Positions 16,516 through 25,820 are shown, numbered from the stretch's first letter. The stretch is DNA of 64,000 bases from a bacterium F11 (GCA_002176905.1 MSYE01000182.1:35649-99648); one strand, 5' to 3'. The notes: generated from the letters alone by a model not told the origin. A program made the numbers and translations.

Positions 16516-17584
16516 CAGCAGATTGCTCCGACCCGTGATAACGCTCCACATTAAAACGGGCGGTGTAAAATCCTTGCCCTTTTTCTATTAGGTTTTTGGC
16601 TTCATTTTCAACCAATTCCTTTGGGGCGCTAACTTTGTTCTTCTTTGTAACGGCCATAATAAGTTGACGAGGATCAACATCATACCGACTTGAATAATCA
16701 CGAATCGTTGCCATAAAGCTGGAATGAAAGTCAGCCATTCCACAAACCGTATCCAAAGATTCGTAACCACGTCTTTGAATCAATGGTTTAATGTATTTCT
16801 CACCGATATCCATTATTTTAATTGGATCCAATGCCGATGTATTGAGTCCCTTTTTCTCCAAGATAGAAACATACAATTCCGTTGGCGTATTTCCAGCACT
16901 ACGCCCCAATCCTTGCAGGGATGTATCAACCAAATAAGCCCCCAGCTCCAACGCCTTTAACGAATTGGCAATGGCCAATTCCAAATTGTTGTGACCATGA
17001 AACCCGATCTTCACATCACATACATCTTGAATGGCTCGGATATATTCCTCCACATCCGAAGGTAACATTCCACCGGCAGAATCAACAACATAAACCACTT
17101 CGGCCCCGAATTTCTGACTCAATTTGGCTTTCTGGGCAAATTGCTTGGATTCCATTGCATAGGATTTCATAAAATTGGCACATACAAACATCCCATATTT
17201 CTTCGCTCGCTCTATGAAAGGTTCTGATTCTTCCATCCGCGAAACATCTGTCCCAATCCGAATAAATCCCATTCCATGTTGCCCGGCTTTATCCACATCT
17301 TCCAATCGGGCAATTCCCGGAATACAAAACATCCCAAACTTTGCCTTCTTCAAAACACGAGCCGCTGCCTCCATGTATTCGGTATCGGTTTGAGCCGCCT
17401 TACCCTGCCCGCTGTTCGAAGCATTCAAACCCACGCCATGACCAATTTCAATAGTATCGAATCCCGCTTCTTCTAAGGCTTGGCAAATGCGTTCCGTATC
17501 TCGTGTCGTGAATTGAAAGTCAATTGTGTAACTACCATCACGCAATGTTGTCTCAAGTATTTTTGATTTTTCTTTTTTGCTCAT
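16505..17584 (-). CDS. HMGL-type aldolase/lyase (DmpG/MhpE or LeuA-like)
   Basis: This 359-residue TIM-barrel protein is of the HMG-CoA lyase-like family. It opens LETTLRDGSYTIDFQFT, where the RD pair is the metal/catalytic site, and has GFHGHNNLELAIANS followed by VDTSLQGLGRSAGNTP, matching the metal His residues and glycine-rich loop of DmpG-like 4-hydroxy-2-oxovalerate aldolases. Such enzymes cleave or form C-C bonds between pyruvate or acyl-CoA and an aldehyde or oxo acid. No catabolic partner (acylating aldehyde dehydrogenase) is near, so here it probably builds a hydroxy-acid in the direction of synthesis. Its end overlaps the ligase start by 11 bases. It is the first gene of the coupled eight-gene chain, preceded by a clear AGGA site. 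Confidence 0.88.
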   Translation of the reverse strand: MSKKEKSKILETTLRDGSYTIDFQFTTRDTERICQALEEAGFDTIEIGHGVGLNASNSGQGKAAQTDTEYMEAAARVLKKAKFGMFCIPGIARLEDVDKAGQHGMGFIRIGTDVSRMEESEPFIERAKKYGMFVCANFMKSYAMESKQFAQKAKLSQKFGAEVVYVVDSAGGMLPSDVEEYIRAIQDVCDVKIGFHGHNNLELAIANSLKALELGAYLVDTSLQGLGRSAGNTPTELYVSILEKKGLNTSALDPIKIMDIGEKYIKPLIQRRGYESLDTVCGMADFHSSFMATIRDYSSRYDVDPRQLIMAVTKKNKVSAPKELVENEAKNLIEKGQGFYTARFNVERYHGSEQSADDK

Positions 17585-17611
17585 TGATTCCTCCAGTTAT
17601 TTTTATATTTA

Positions 17612-19474
17612 TCAATTATATACTTCCAAAGGTTTCTTAATTCTCTCAATGGAATTTAACCATAATTCCAAATTAACCAACTGCCAAAAAAACATCATAT
17701 GATTATCCTGCTCTTTTCCCTTTTGAATAATCTGGTTATGTTCCTCTATAAGATTCTTAACGTATTCGACGTCATATATTCCTCTTTCACGAAAAGATTG
17801 CGAATGAACGATATCTTTAAGAAGCGTTTGTCCCTTCCCAGAAAACCAAACGTGCGCTGGGGCGTTCCAACCCGTCTTCTTTATTCGCGTTCTTGTTTCT
17901 TCAGGCAATATATCTTTCATTGCCAATCGGAGGAGATGTTTTGTTACCCCTTTTTTAATTTTAAGATCGCCAGGGATCCGAAACATAAATTCAACCACCC
18001 TATAGTCCAAAAAGGGCAAGAAATTGTCCAGTCCGAATGCCATTGTTTGTCGGTCTTCAGCCCGAAGACAACAAGGCATGGTTTCTCGATATATATCCTG
18101 ATAGGTTCGGTTTTTTAAATATTTATTAAAAGAATGATCCATAATAGGCTCAAAATTCGTTAAATCGAAGAAATCTTTTCTTAAGGCAGGCACGTACCGG
18201 TTTAATCTCTTCTTGTCCGATAAGCAAACACCCGGCCTTGAGAAATCCACGAGTCTCGACAAGGCTTCTTCCATGACATCTTTGTTCTTTTTATAAATAG
18301 GGTGATCATGGTATTGAACCCAAAATTTCATTTCCTCATCTAACTCTTTTTCCTTTCCCTCTTTTCTCAAATCTGCAAAATGGAAAAAGAAATACTCATA
18401 TTCACCCGCGTTTAATTCATCTCCGCCGAGACCACCAAAGATACTATCGAATCCCTCTTGAGCCACCTTTTGACTCAAATGATAATGAGGAAGCCAGGTT
18501 GCGGTGGCCACTGGTTCATCATGAAGATCAATCATTTTTTCGACATCATCGAGGATATCCGGTTGTCCGATTTGAATGGGATTCCATTTTTCGACAGCAG
18601 AATCGAGCATGGATCCGATTTCCAATGATTCGTCATAGGTTTTATCTTCGTAAACTGTTGAAAAAGCCTGCTGTCTCTCTCTCTTTATCGAAACCGCCGA
18701 CCCCAGGACAGAGGAGGAATCCATTCCCCCTGAAAGAGTAAAGGCCGGTTTGGATACCACCTTCAATCGATCCGAAACGGATTGCAAAAGAAGGGACCGA
18801 TATTGTTCGGCTAAGGAATTCTCATCCTTCGCAATTTCGGCAGAATCCGTAAGACGCCAATATGCCGATTTCCTTATCGTTGAACCCTGAACCTGAATAT
18901 AGTGCGCTGCCGGAAGCTGAGATATTCCTTCGTAAGGAGAGGCCTCCGAATCATTATCAAATGAACGATAATGGGACGCAGCAAAGATGGCTACAAATTT
19001 TTTATTAAAACCCTGGAAAATACCAGGAATGGAAATCAATGATTTCAGACGTGACGAAAACAAAAACCGGTTATCCTTAAAATGGTAATAGAGGGGTTTA
19101 CAACCAAATCGATCTCTTGCCAACCAAAGTAAATTTAGATGTGAATCATACAATGCGATCGAAAAATCGCCATTGATTTTCTTTAAGGCACCTTCAAACC
19201 CATATTGCTGATACAATTCCAAGACAATCGCCGCATCGGACCCTTGCCTTGTAAATTCATCACGATTGAATAAGACGCCATCCATAACAACAAGGCAATT
19301 GTCTTTTTTCTCAATATTCTGATGTCGGGAACCTGCCCAGCCCATTGCAGCGTTTTTAAATACTTGAATCTTAACATCCCAATTCTGCGGGATATTGAGA
19401 GATCTTAGCATCTCCCCCACATTGATAGATTTTCCGGATTGATCCGTAAAATAAGTACCCGCTATTCGTGACAT
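17612..19474 (-). CDS. Asparagine-synthetase-like amide ligase lacking the glutaminase Cys
   Basis: This 620-residue homologue of glutamine-dependent asparagine synthetase has a degenerate N-terminal domain. It starts MSRIAG where functional enzymes start MCGI, so the nucleophilic Cys is missing, and the glutamine-binding NGEIYN and RGPD motifs are replaced (MDGVLFN; no RGPD). The C-terminal ATP-pyrophosphatase half is intact: LSGGMDSSSV near residue 250 and GGLGGDELNAG. In known relatives without the Cys (beta-lactam synthetase, lasso-peptide cyclases) the enzyme adenylates a carboxylate and joins it to an amine other than ammonia. A similar amide- or lactam-forming step is inferred. It lies 27 bases upstream of the aldolase gene and overlaps the glycosyltransferase-like gene by 13. 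Confidence 0.87.
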   Translation of the reverse strand: MSRIAGTYFTDQSGKSINVGEMLRSLNIPQNWDVKIQVFKNAAMGWAGSRHQNIEKKDNCLVVMDGVLFNRDEFTRQGSDAAIVLELYQQYGFEGALKKINGDFSIALYDSHLNLLWLARDRFGCKPLYYHFKDNRFLFSSRLKSLISIPGIFQGFNKKFVAIFAASHYRSFDNDSEASPYEGISQLPAAHYIQVQGSTIRKSAYWRLTDSAEIAKDENSLAEQYRSLLLQSVSDRLKVVSKPAFTLSGGMDSSSVLGSAVSIKRERQQAFSTVYEDKTYDESLEIGSMLDSAVEKWNPIQIGQPDILDDVEKMIDLHDEPVATATWLPHYHLSQKVAQEGFDSIFGGLGGDELNAGEYEYFFFHFADLRKEGKEKELDEEMKFWVQYHDHPIYKKNKDVMEEALSRLVDFSRPGVCLSDKKRLNRYVPALRKDFFDLTNFEPIMDHSFNKYLKNRTYQDIYRETMPCCLRAEDRQTMAFGLDNFLPFLDYRVVEFMFRIPGDLKIKKGVTKHLLRLAMKDILPEETRTRIKKTGWNAPAHVWFSGKGQTLLKDIVHSQSFRERGIYDVEYVKNLIEEHNQIIQKGKEQDNHMMFFWQLVNLELWLNSIERIKKPLEVYN

Positions 19475-20862
19475 TTTTCCCTCTCTTTTTCTTGGGACTC
19501 AACCGACTTGGAAAATCCATTGATTTCGTCTAATTCTCTTTTATCTTCCTCCGTAAAGGGATGGTTTTTATGGAATTCTTCTAAAAAGGGTCGGTATTTT
19601 TCATGAACCTCGTTTAGGACCAATTTGTTAAATATTTTTTTCAGCCGAACTCTACTACGAAATTTTGGGAGGAAATAAAAATAAGGTGAAAAATTAAATA
19701 TAAATGTCTGCACAAACGCCCGTATCGCGTCAAAAAAGGACAGCTTGACTCTTCTTTTTTTCATATTTCCCTCAAGAGCTTTTTCAACAATGTAAGCGGC
19801 TCGCATATGATTCTTTCCATCATCCCACTCTATTGTTTCCCTTACGACTTCTCTTCTTCTTTCCTTTCTTTCATCAAATCCGGGAACGGCCCCTTTCTCG
19901 TAAAACAAATTTATCGCGTTTTGAATACTTTCATTTGACTCAAATATAGGTGAACCTGTTTTTACGTTGGATCTCAATATTTTTGAAGCATAAGGGCTGA
20001 TCATAAATGTGGGCTTTCCCAAATTCCAAGCCTCGATACATGTTGTGGATTCATAAGCCGTCCAGATATCACAAACATTGATACAATCACCAATCTGTTC
20101 CTCGTTCTGAATTGAAACCACGTTGGGATATTGTCCCAATCCAGAGAGCTCGGATTTGTCTCTCAAAACGGTCCCGGGATGTTCTTTCATGACAAACAAA
20201 ATGGAAGGATTATCCATGACCATTTTCTTCAGCATTTGGTTCAGCTTGGTCCGATCCTTTTCAAATTCCTTCATTTTCTCTTCACCATTAATCTCAGTGG
20301 CCACCCGACGGGGCTCAGGTCGATCCAAAAAATCAAAACAAAAACCAGCAAATCCAATAACCTTTTTGTAGTTCTCTTTATTATATTTTTTCAGAAACTC
20401 ACCCCTGGTGAGGAATCGAAATATGGAATAAGAATCAAATCGAACTGCACCCGAAACCAACAACTTGTCTTTCCAACGAGGATCCACATCAAGAGCCATA
20501 CCTCTTGTTCTTTCCGACCACAAGCAATGGTATTTGTGATAAATTACCTTATAAATATTATGGCCCCATAAAAAACTCTCTGAGATAACCGGTATGAAAT
20601 TTCCTTCCGCAATGAAGGAAACAACAGGAATCCCCCATTTGGCCAGCTGGCGAATAATCCAAACAGCCTCAATACCCCCTATTGGATTATTGTTAAAAAT
20701 TACCTTGGGACGGTGTTTATAAATGGCATATCGCCAGTCAAGAAGGCTCTCTTCTTCAACCACGTACCCCTTCTTCCGAAGGGCAAAGCTGATCAGACTG
20801 GCCGAATCGCGATCCCGTCCTTCAGCACACCATTCAAGATTTAACACATCACATTGAGACAT
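19462..20862 (-). CDS. GT-B-like surface carbohydrate biosynthesis protein
   Basis: This 466-residue soluble protein resembles surface-carbohydrate proteins of the GT-B glycosyltransferase or glycerophosphotransferase type. Visible segments are VIFNNNPIGGIEAV in the N-terminal half, LFVMKEHPG near the middle (compare the KxHP motif of CDP-glycerol and related transferases) and DIWTAYESTTCIEAWNLGKP, the acidic donor-site region. The C-terminal ~90 residues are charged with a short hydrophobic/aromatic stretch (FNFSPYFYFLP) that may touch the membrane. The donor and acceptor cannot be told. Its 3' end overlaps the amide ligase gene by 13 bases and it follows a methyltransferase gene by 20 bases. 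Confidence 0.7.
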   Translation of the reverse strand: MSQCDVLNLEWCAEGRDRDSASLISFALRKKGYVVEEESLLDWRYAIYKHRPKVIFNNNPIGGIEAVWIIRQLAKWGIPVVSFIAEGNFIPVISESFLWGHNIYKVIYHKYHCLWSERTRGMALDVDPRWKDKLLVSGAVRFDSYSIFRFLTRGEFLKKYNKENYKKVIGFAGFCFDFLDRPEPRRVATEINGEEKMKEFEKDRTKLNQMLKKMVMDNPSILFVMKEHPGTVLRDKSELSGLGQYPNVVSIQNEEQIGDCINVCDIWTAYESTTCIEAWNLGKPTFMISPYASKILRSNVKTGSPIFESNESIQNAINLFYEKGAVPGFDERKERRREVVRETIEWDDGKNHMRAAYIVEKALEGNMKKRRVKLSFFDAIRAFVQTFIFNFSPYFYFLPKFRSRVRLKKIFNKLVLNEVHEKYRPFLEEFHKNHPFTEEDKRELDEINGFSKSVESQEKEREKCHE

Positions 20863-20882
20863 TGTTTTGATTTTCCCTCAGT

Positions 20883-21635
20883 TTACTTTACAGCGTAAAC
20901 TGCCCACATGCTTTGTTTGTATTCGCCATATCCCCTGTTCTTTGCCTCTTCCTCTGGAAGGAAATACGAGGTTAAACAAGGGTCAATAATCGAAAATCCT
21001 TTCAGGAGCTGGTCAAACTCTGGGCGTGAATAAAAATGCGTTATCCCGATATTTGTTAAATATATTTTTAACCCCCCCTCTTTGAGAACCAAGGTTCCGG
21101 GATCCTCTGGCAATTCATCTTTCTTTCTCTTTTGATAAACGGTATGCCCCACATCCAGCATATAACCAGCAAACAAACCCCCAGGTTTTAAAAGGCGCCG
21201 AATCTCACCAAAGGCTTTGGATCGTTCATCTTTATTTAAATGCTGGAATACACAAGCCTCAAAGATACCATCAAAAGACTCATCTGGAAGAGGAACTTCG
21301 GTAGCGGAGGCCTCAATGAGATGATTCAGCTTATCCTGAAGCCCCAATTGAGTAAAGTTTTCCCGACACAATTTTAAGGTTACCGGCGAAATATCAACGC
21401 CAGACACTTTTATTCCTTTCTGAGCCAACCAAACCAGATTTGGACCAGCCCCAGATCCCATCTCCAAAAAATGCAACTTGTTATAATCTTTGGTTTCGTA
21501 TCGTTTTCTCAAATAATAAGAAGCGTTTCTTACCAATGCCTCAACGGGCGAGGTATTAAAAGCCTGTATTTTTATTTGCTCTTCAAAGGACTCATCCCAA
21601 TTCTGTTTTGCTGATTTTGTTGTACGGGTCACCAT
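20883..21635 (-). CDS. Class I SAM-dependent methyltransferase
   Basis: This 250-residue methyltransferase has motif I LEMGSGAGPNLVWLA, the acidic end of strand two SGVDISP, motif II region PDESFDGIFEACVFQHL and post-motif LLKPGGLFAGYM. It belongs to the Methyltransf_11/25 group; the substrate is unknown but the operon points to a sugar or sugar precursor. It is the first of two adjacent methyltransferases (the other ends at 21654); they share little beyond the SAM fold, so they are not a recent duplication. Gaps to both neighbours are about 20 bases. Confidence 0.85.
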   Translation of the reverse strand: MVTRTTKSAKQNWDESFEEQIKIQAFNTSPVEALVRNASYYLRKRYETKDYNKLHFLEMGSGAGPNLVWLAQKGIKVSGVDISPVTLKLCRENFTQLGLQDKLNHLIEASATEVPLPDESFDGIFEACVFQHLNKDERSKAFGEIRRLLKPGGLFAGYMLDVGHTVYQKRKKDELPEDPGTLVLKEGGLKIYLTNIGITHFYSRPEFDQLLKGFSIIDPCLTSYFLPEEEAKNRGYGEYKQSMWAVYAVK

Positions 21636-21653
21636 AGTTATTTTCCCTCTCTA

Positions 21654-22481
21654 TTAATTTTTCACCAAAAATGATCGAAGCGTGTATTTGGTACTTGGTT
21701 CTTTTAGCGTTTCCAATTCCTTTACGGTTAACCCGGCTTGAGTAGCCAGGATGCAAAGCGATGCGGAACTAAAAATGTGATGATGATCGATAAAGAATTC
21801 TTCCCGCCCATATCCCTCTTTTGATGCCCCTTCCCCATCCGGGAGTTCGAGATAAATAAATCCACCCATGTTGAGATGCTCCATCGCCTTCTCCAAAAAT
21901 ACAATGGGCTCCCTCACATGCTCCAATACCTTATTGAAAGTGATCACATCATATTTTTCAAGCTTATCAACCGTCAGAAAGTCACCACAAACGGCTTTGA
22001 TCCCCACCACTTCCTCTGCGTGCTTGGTTGCTCTCTGATCGGGATCAAGGGCCACGCAATTCCATCCTGCCAATTTTATTCGGTTTAAAAAAACACATAG
22101 TCCAGACCCCACATCCAGCACAGATGGCTTATCCGCCTTCTCTTGAAAGTGGGTGTCAGCAAACCGCAATATTCTATCAACGCGTCCCACATTATCAGAT
22201 TTCTTCGGGTCCAAAGAATTAATCCGATTAAAGGCCTTAATTATCCCATCCTGACCATATGTCGAGTTGACATAGTCATCGGAGTACAACTGGCTCATAT
22301 CCATGTCATGTTTTGAAAGAAAATGACCACAAGTCCCGCAACGCGTAATTTTTCTCTCATATTTATTTGATGAGCTAAATTTGAATTTGATCTCTCCGAC
22401 AGGAGGCTCATGATACGTAAACATTAATTTTTGGTTCCCTGACCGACAGGGACACTTTAATTCCTGACCGGTTTCAATCAT
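21654..22481 (-). CDS. Class I SAM-dependent methyltransferase with N-terminal zinc-ribbon-like region
   Basis: This 275-residue protein starts with a cysteine-rich region (LKCPCRSG ... ITRCGTCGHFLS) likely to bind zinc, then a methyltransferase domain with VLDVGSGLCVFL, ALDPDQRA, TFNKVLEHV and MGGFIYLELPDGEG. The layout resembles nucleotide-sugar C-methyltransferases and related enzymes with an N-terminal zinc domain. It overlaps the small gene upstream by four bases (ATGA), so the two are translationally coupled. It probably methylates an intermediate of the amidated sugar pathway; this is inferred from position only. Confidence 0.85.
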   Translation of the reverse strand: MIETGQELKCPCRSGNQKLMFTYHEPPVGEIKFKFSSSNKYERKITRCGTCGHFLSKHDMDMSQLYSDDYVNSTYGQDGIIKAFNRINSLDPKKSDNVGRVDRILRFADTHFQEKADKPSVLDVGSGLCVFLNRIKLAGWNCVALDPDQRATKHAEEVVGIKAVCGDFLTVDKLEKYDVITFNKVLEHVREPIVFLEKAMEHLNMGGFIYLELPDGEGASKEGYGREEFFIDHHHIFSSASLCILATQAGLTVKELETLKEPSTKYTLRSFLVKN

Positions 22482-22864
22482 ACGGTTTTCACGCCCTCCA
22501 ATGACTCCAGTTTCTCTAACACTTTATCATTATCAAGCCAGCAAATAATCTTTAGATTTTCGTTCTTAATATAGGCATCAAACAATGGCTTCCTTTCATT
22601 CTCCACAAGAAAAATATAATACTTCCCATCAGGGCTTTTTATAAGAGCCGCATGCAACCCAAATTTAAGGAGTCTTTGATTAAGAGATGGGGTTGCGTAA
22701 TATCCCCAAGATTTCTTTACAACATCATACTCCGTTCCCGACTCTGTTGTGAAAGTAACCTGTTCATCCGAACCCAATTCCACTTTTCCACAATCATTTA
22801 AAGTTATCCTTCCGTCTTGTCCAACCCGAAAAGATCGGGGTGGTTCTTTTTGTGTAAATTTCAT
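22478..22864 (-). CDS. Small protein of unknown function linked to the sugar amidotransferase
   Basis: I do not recognise a family with certainty in these 128 residues. There is no signal peptide or membrane segment. The sequence is beta-rich with a YDVVKKSWGYYATPSLNQRLLKFGLHAALIKS core, where a tight YYATPS turn and a Leu/Ala helix stand out, and ends KVLEKLESLEGV. It sits seven bases downstream of the N-acetyl-sugar amidotransferase gene and overlaps the methyltransferase gene by ATGA, so it is surely translated. Similar-sized uncharacterised proteins accompany PseA/WbpG-like genes in other loci as far as I recall, so an accessory or regulatory role for that enzyme is possible. Confidence 0.7.
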   Translation of the reverse strand: MKFTQKEPPRSFRVGQDGRITLNDCGKVELGSDEQVTFTTESGTEYDVVKKSWGYYATPSLNQRLLKFGLHAALIKSPDGKYYIFLVENERKPLFDAYIKNENLKIICWLDNDKVLEKLESLEGVKTV

Positions 22865-22871
22865 TTAAGTA

Positions 22872-23999
22872 TTACCTCCATTTCCAATCCTGAATTATAA
22901 AATCGGTTATCTTCCAAAGACCATTCTGCTTTTTCCATATATTTATATTTCGATATTGTTCAGCGATATCAAAGAAATCCTTCTCTTTTATCTCCACGAA
23001 TTCACAGAACTTCTTAATATCTTCATGAGGCGTATCATCTCCTCTTTCTCGAATCATATCAATGGCTTTCTCACGGGTTATACGGTTGTTTCGAATTTCA
23101 ATTGACAAATTATCGAATAACCGGGTAAATCCAAATTTGTACCACTTCAAATAATGGTGGATCGAAATAAAATCATCGTCGATATCGGCGTAATTGTAAA
23201 GCCCCGTTCTGGGACCCTCTTCTCTGACTTTAAAACCCTTTTCCAAGGCCACACGCAAACTGATTTCCGGATCCCAGGGAAAGTAATAGCCCAAAAATAT
23301 AGCGGAGAGAGGACCCTGATCCAATTCTTTTGGATCAGGGCCAAAATACGGCGTCAATTCCTTTTGGGTGAGCGAATCCGAGATCCAATCTTCGGCTGTT
23401 GTTCCATGTGTCACACCGAATTTACCAAGCCATTTGCTATCGAGTTTAAATCCTGTTTGTTCTTCTTCTTTTCCGCCATATTCAAAAGCGGTATTCTCCC
23501 CCCAAACCACCAAAGGAATTTCGTATTTCAAGGCAATTTTCAGTGGAATATTAAACAGGGCCATATGCATGGGAATGGCCGTGCTCCCGTATTTCTGTAG
23601 AGCTTGAAACATAAATTTTCTCTCAACCTTGGGATTAATTTGATAATCAATATGATCAACACCTAATTGAATGAGATTCTCCAGGTTAAGATAACCCAAT
23701 TTGGTTCGAGCAGGCGTTTTCCAGGTAACCGCCAATGGATTTAGCCCATATTCCAAGCACTTAACAACTTGCCAAGTGCTGTCTTTCCCGCCACTAACCG
23801 GAATCAAACAATCATATCCTTTGCTTTTTTTCTTCGCCCCCTGAACAATCTTCTGGAACGATTCCTCTCTTTTCTCCCATGGGATCTGTGGCTTTGTTTC
23901 TGAAGCCCGACAGGCGTTACAAACTCCCTTAGAATCAAATTCAATATTGGGTCTCGAGTCTGGGATGACACACCGGATGCAATACCTCATATTCGACAT
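22872..23999 (-). CDS. N-acetyl sugar amidotransferase (WbpG/PseA/LpsB family)
   Basis: This 375-residue enzyme has an N-terminal zinc-binding pair CIRCV and CNAC (residues 7-10 and 28-31), then the ATP-pyrophosphatase loop PVSGGKDST near residue 69 and the family motifs GENTAFEYGG, GLYNYADIDDDF and HHYLKWYKFG. WbpG and PseA convert an acetamido group on a sugar to an acetamidino group using ATP and ammonia. The ammonia normally comes from HisH- and HisF-like partners (WbpH/WbpI); none are adjacent here. Instead its start overlaps the end of a complete AsnB gene by 13 bases. NeuB just upstream suggests the substrate is a nonulosonic acid or its precursor. Confidence 0.92.
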   Translation of the reverse strand: MSNMRYCIRCVIPDSRPNIEFDSKGVCNACRASETKPQIPWEKREESFQKIVQGAKKKSKGYDCLIPVSGGKDSTWQVVKCLEYGLNPLAVTWKTPARTKLGYLNLENLIQLGVDHIDYQINPKVERKFMFQALQKYGSTAIPMHMALFNIPLKIALKYEIPLVVWGENTAFEYGGKEEEQTGFKLDSKWLGKFGVTHGTTAEDWISDSLTQKELTPYFGPDPKELDQGPLSAIFLGYYFPWDPEISLRVALEKGFKVREEGPRTGLYNYADIDDDFISIHHYLKWYKFGFTRLFDNLSIEIRNNRITREKAIDMIRERGDDTPHEDIKKFCEFVEIKEKDFFDIAEQYRNINIWKKQNGLWKITDFIIQDWKWR

Positions 24000-25819
24000 T
24001 CCTCAAGGAACAATTTTGATGACAAGAAATAAAATAGGAATTTGCTTTCACTATTGGGCAGATCGGGCTTCTGCATCAACTTCTCAATCGATTCACGATT
24101 AACCAAATCGAATATTGGACTTTTATCCAACAGTTGTTCCCTAATGGTGCGATCATTAACATCAAGGAAGGAATAAATTGGTGAATTAAATCCAACTTTC
24201 CTGGGACTATCCAACACCTTATCAGGAACAATCCCCCTCATGGCTTCTCTTAAGACGGCCTTTGCTCGTCCGTCCCTTATCAACAATCGACTCGGTATTT
24301 GAGAACAGAAATCAAATAAGCGACGATCAAGGAAGGGGGACCTGTTTTCAATGGAATAAAACATTGAGTTCAGATCATCTTCATGCAAAATAACCGGAAT
24401 GGCCTCATGAAACAATTCATTCATCATACGGTTCCTGAGCAAATCATCTGTGTATGAAGTCTCAGAAAAAGGTTGAAACCAATCTCTTTTTAGGTATTTT
24501 GAAAAATCACGTGCGTCCAAGTAGATATGATCCCTAAATTTGGCATCCTCAATAAACAAATCCGGGTTCCTCAAAAACGGATTTCGAACGATGGGCTTAA
24601 TGTTCTCCATCCAGGCTGCACGAGAAGATTGATGCAAGGCTTTGTCTTTTCTTACTTCATAAAGATAGGCCAGATGATGATCAAAATAGCCCGTAAAGAA
24701 TTCATCGGCTGCCGAACCACTAATAGATATTTTGTATCCATGCTTGGCAATACTCTCGATAAGAAGCCATTGTGTGAAATAGGTTATTGTGATAACAGGC
24801 GCATCATGCTGGCGGACAAGGGTTCTCATTTTGGGGAGGAAATCTTTTGTATTAACAGGAATTGTTGTGTGGCGTATCTTTAATTCCGAGACAGAATGCT
24901 CGACCATTTCCCTCTCATCGTATCGAGGATCGGTGTTCACAATGGTAAATCCGTGAACATCATAATCAAAAACCCGCTTAGCAATACTGATGAGAGAATT
25001 GGAGTCCACCCCTCCGCTCATACAAAAAGCCAAGGGCACATCCGATCTCAATCGCAACTTTACCGAATCAATAAGTTTTTCACGGGTCCCCTCCACGGCT
25101 TGTTCAAATGTCATCCCATCCTTTGGATTGTACTGAGGAATCCAATACTTCTTGTTAATTTCTTCCCCTTTTTCATTAAAGATGGCGTATGTGGCAGGAT
25201 GCAATTCCCGCAGATTCCTATAAAATTTGTGATCTTCCTTATAAAGAGATTTATATCCATTCACCAGATAACGAGAAATATGATCGAGGTTGAATTCCAA
25301 AGGTTTTCCAAGGAGACTCTGGATAAATTTTACTTCAGAACCAAAATACAGCCCTGTTTTATCCCGATAAATATAAAGTGGTTTCTCTCCAAACCTGTCT
25401 CTTGAAAAAGAAAGGGTTTCCTTTGCCTCATTATAGATGGCAAAAGCCCACATTCCCTCAAGTTTATCGAGGACTTCCCATCCATTGACATCGATGGCTC
25501 TTAAAAGAACTTCGGTGTCCGATGAGGTTGAAAAAGAATGACCTTTTGCCTCCAGCTCTTTGCGAATTTCAAGGTAATTGTACAATTCGCCATTAAAAAC
25601 CATCCAATTTGGACCAATCTTGGAGGGCTGATGAGAACGGGGATCCAGATCAATAATGCTCAGGCGGGAATGAAGCAAATAGACGTTTTTTCCAGCTTTT
25701 GTTTTCCACTGACCAAAATCCGAATGATCGGGGCCTCTCCTTTTCATAAGACCGAGACATTGTTCAATTTGACTCGGAGAGAGCGATCTCGTTCCAAAAT
25801 ATCCAGCTATTCCACACAT
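23987..25819 (-). CDS. asnB: Asparagine synthetase (glutamine-hydrolysing) or related amidotransferase
   Basis: This 610-residue protein is complete for the family. The N-terminal class II glutaminase has MCGIAGYFG with Cys2, RRGPDH, HSRLSIIDL and FNGELYNYLE; the synthetase half has FCMSGGVDSNS near residue 270 and ISGSAADEFFTG. Classic AsnB makes asparagine from aspartate, ATP and glutamine, but homologues in polysaccharide loci amidate uronic acids or feed other enzymes. It starts one base after neuB and overlaps the sugar amidotransferase. It is one of three homologues in the window, which argues against all being for asparagine supply. Confidence 0.9.
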   Translation of the reverse strand: MCGIAGYFGTRSLSPSQIEQCLGLMKRRGPDHSDFGQWKTKAGKNVYLLHSRLSIIDLDPRSHQPSKIGPNWMVFNGELYNYLEIRKELEAKGHSFSTSSDTEVLLRAIDVNGWEVLDKLEGMWAFAIYNEAKETLSFSRDRFGEKPLYIYRDKTGLYFGSEVKFIQSLLGKPLEFNLDHISRYLVNGYKSLYKEDHKFYRNLRELHPATYAIFNEKGEEINKKYWIPQYNPKDGMTFEQAVEGTREKLIDSVKLRLRSDVPLAFCMSGGVDSNSLISIAKRVFDYDVHGFTIVNTDPRYDEREMVEHSVSELKIRHTTIPVNTKDFLPKMRTLVRQHDAPVITITYFTQWLLIESIAKHGYKISISGSAADEFFTGYFDHHLAYLYEVRKDKALHQSSRAAWMENIKPIVRNPFLRNPDLFIEDAKFRDHIYLDARDFSKYLKRDWFQPFSETSYTDDLLRNRMMNELFHEAIPVILHEDDLNSMFYSIENRSPFLDRRLFDFCSQIPSRLLIRDGRAKAVLREAMRGIVPDKVLDSPRKVGFNSPIYSFLDVNDRTIREQLLDKSPIFDLVNRESIEKLMQKPDLPNSESKFLFYFLSSKLFLEECRI

Positions 25820-25820
25820 C

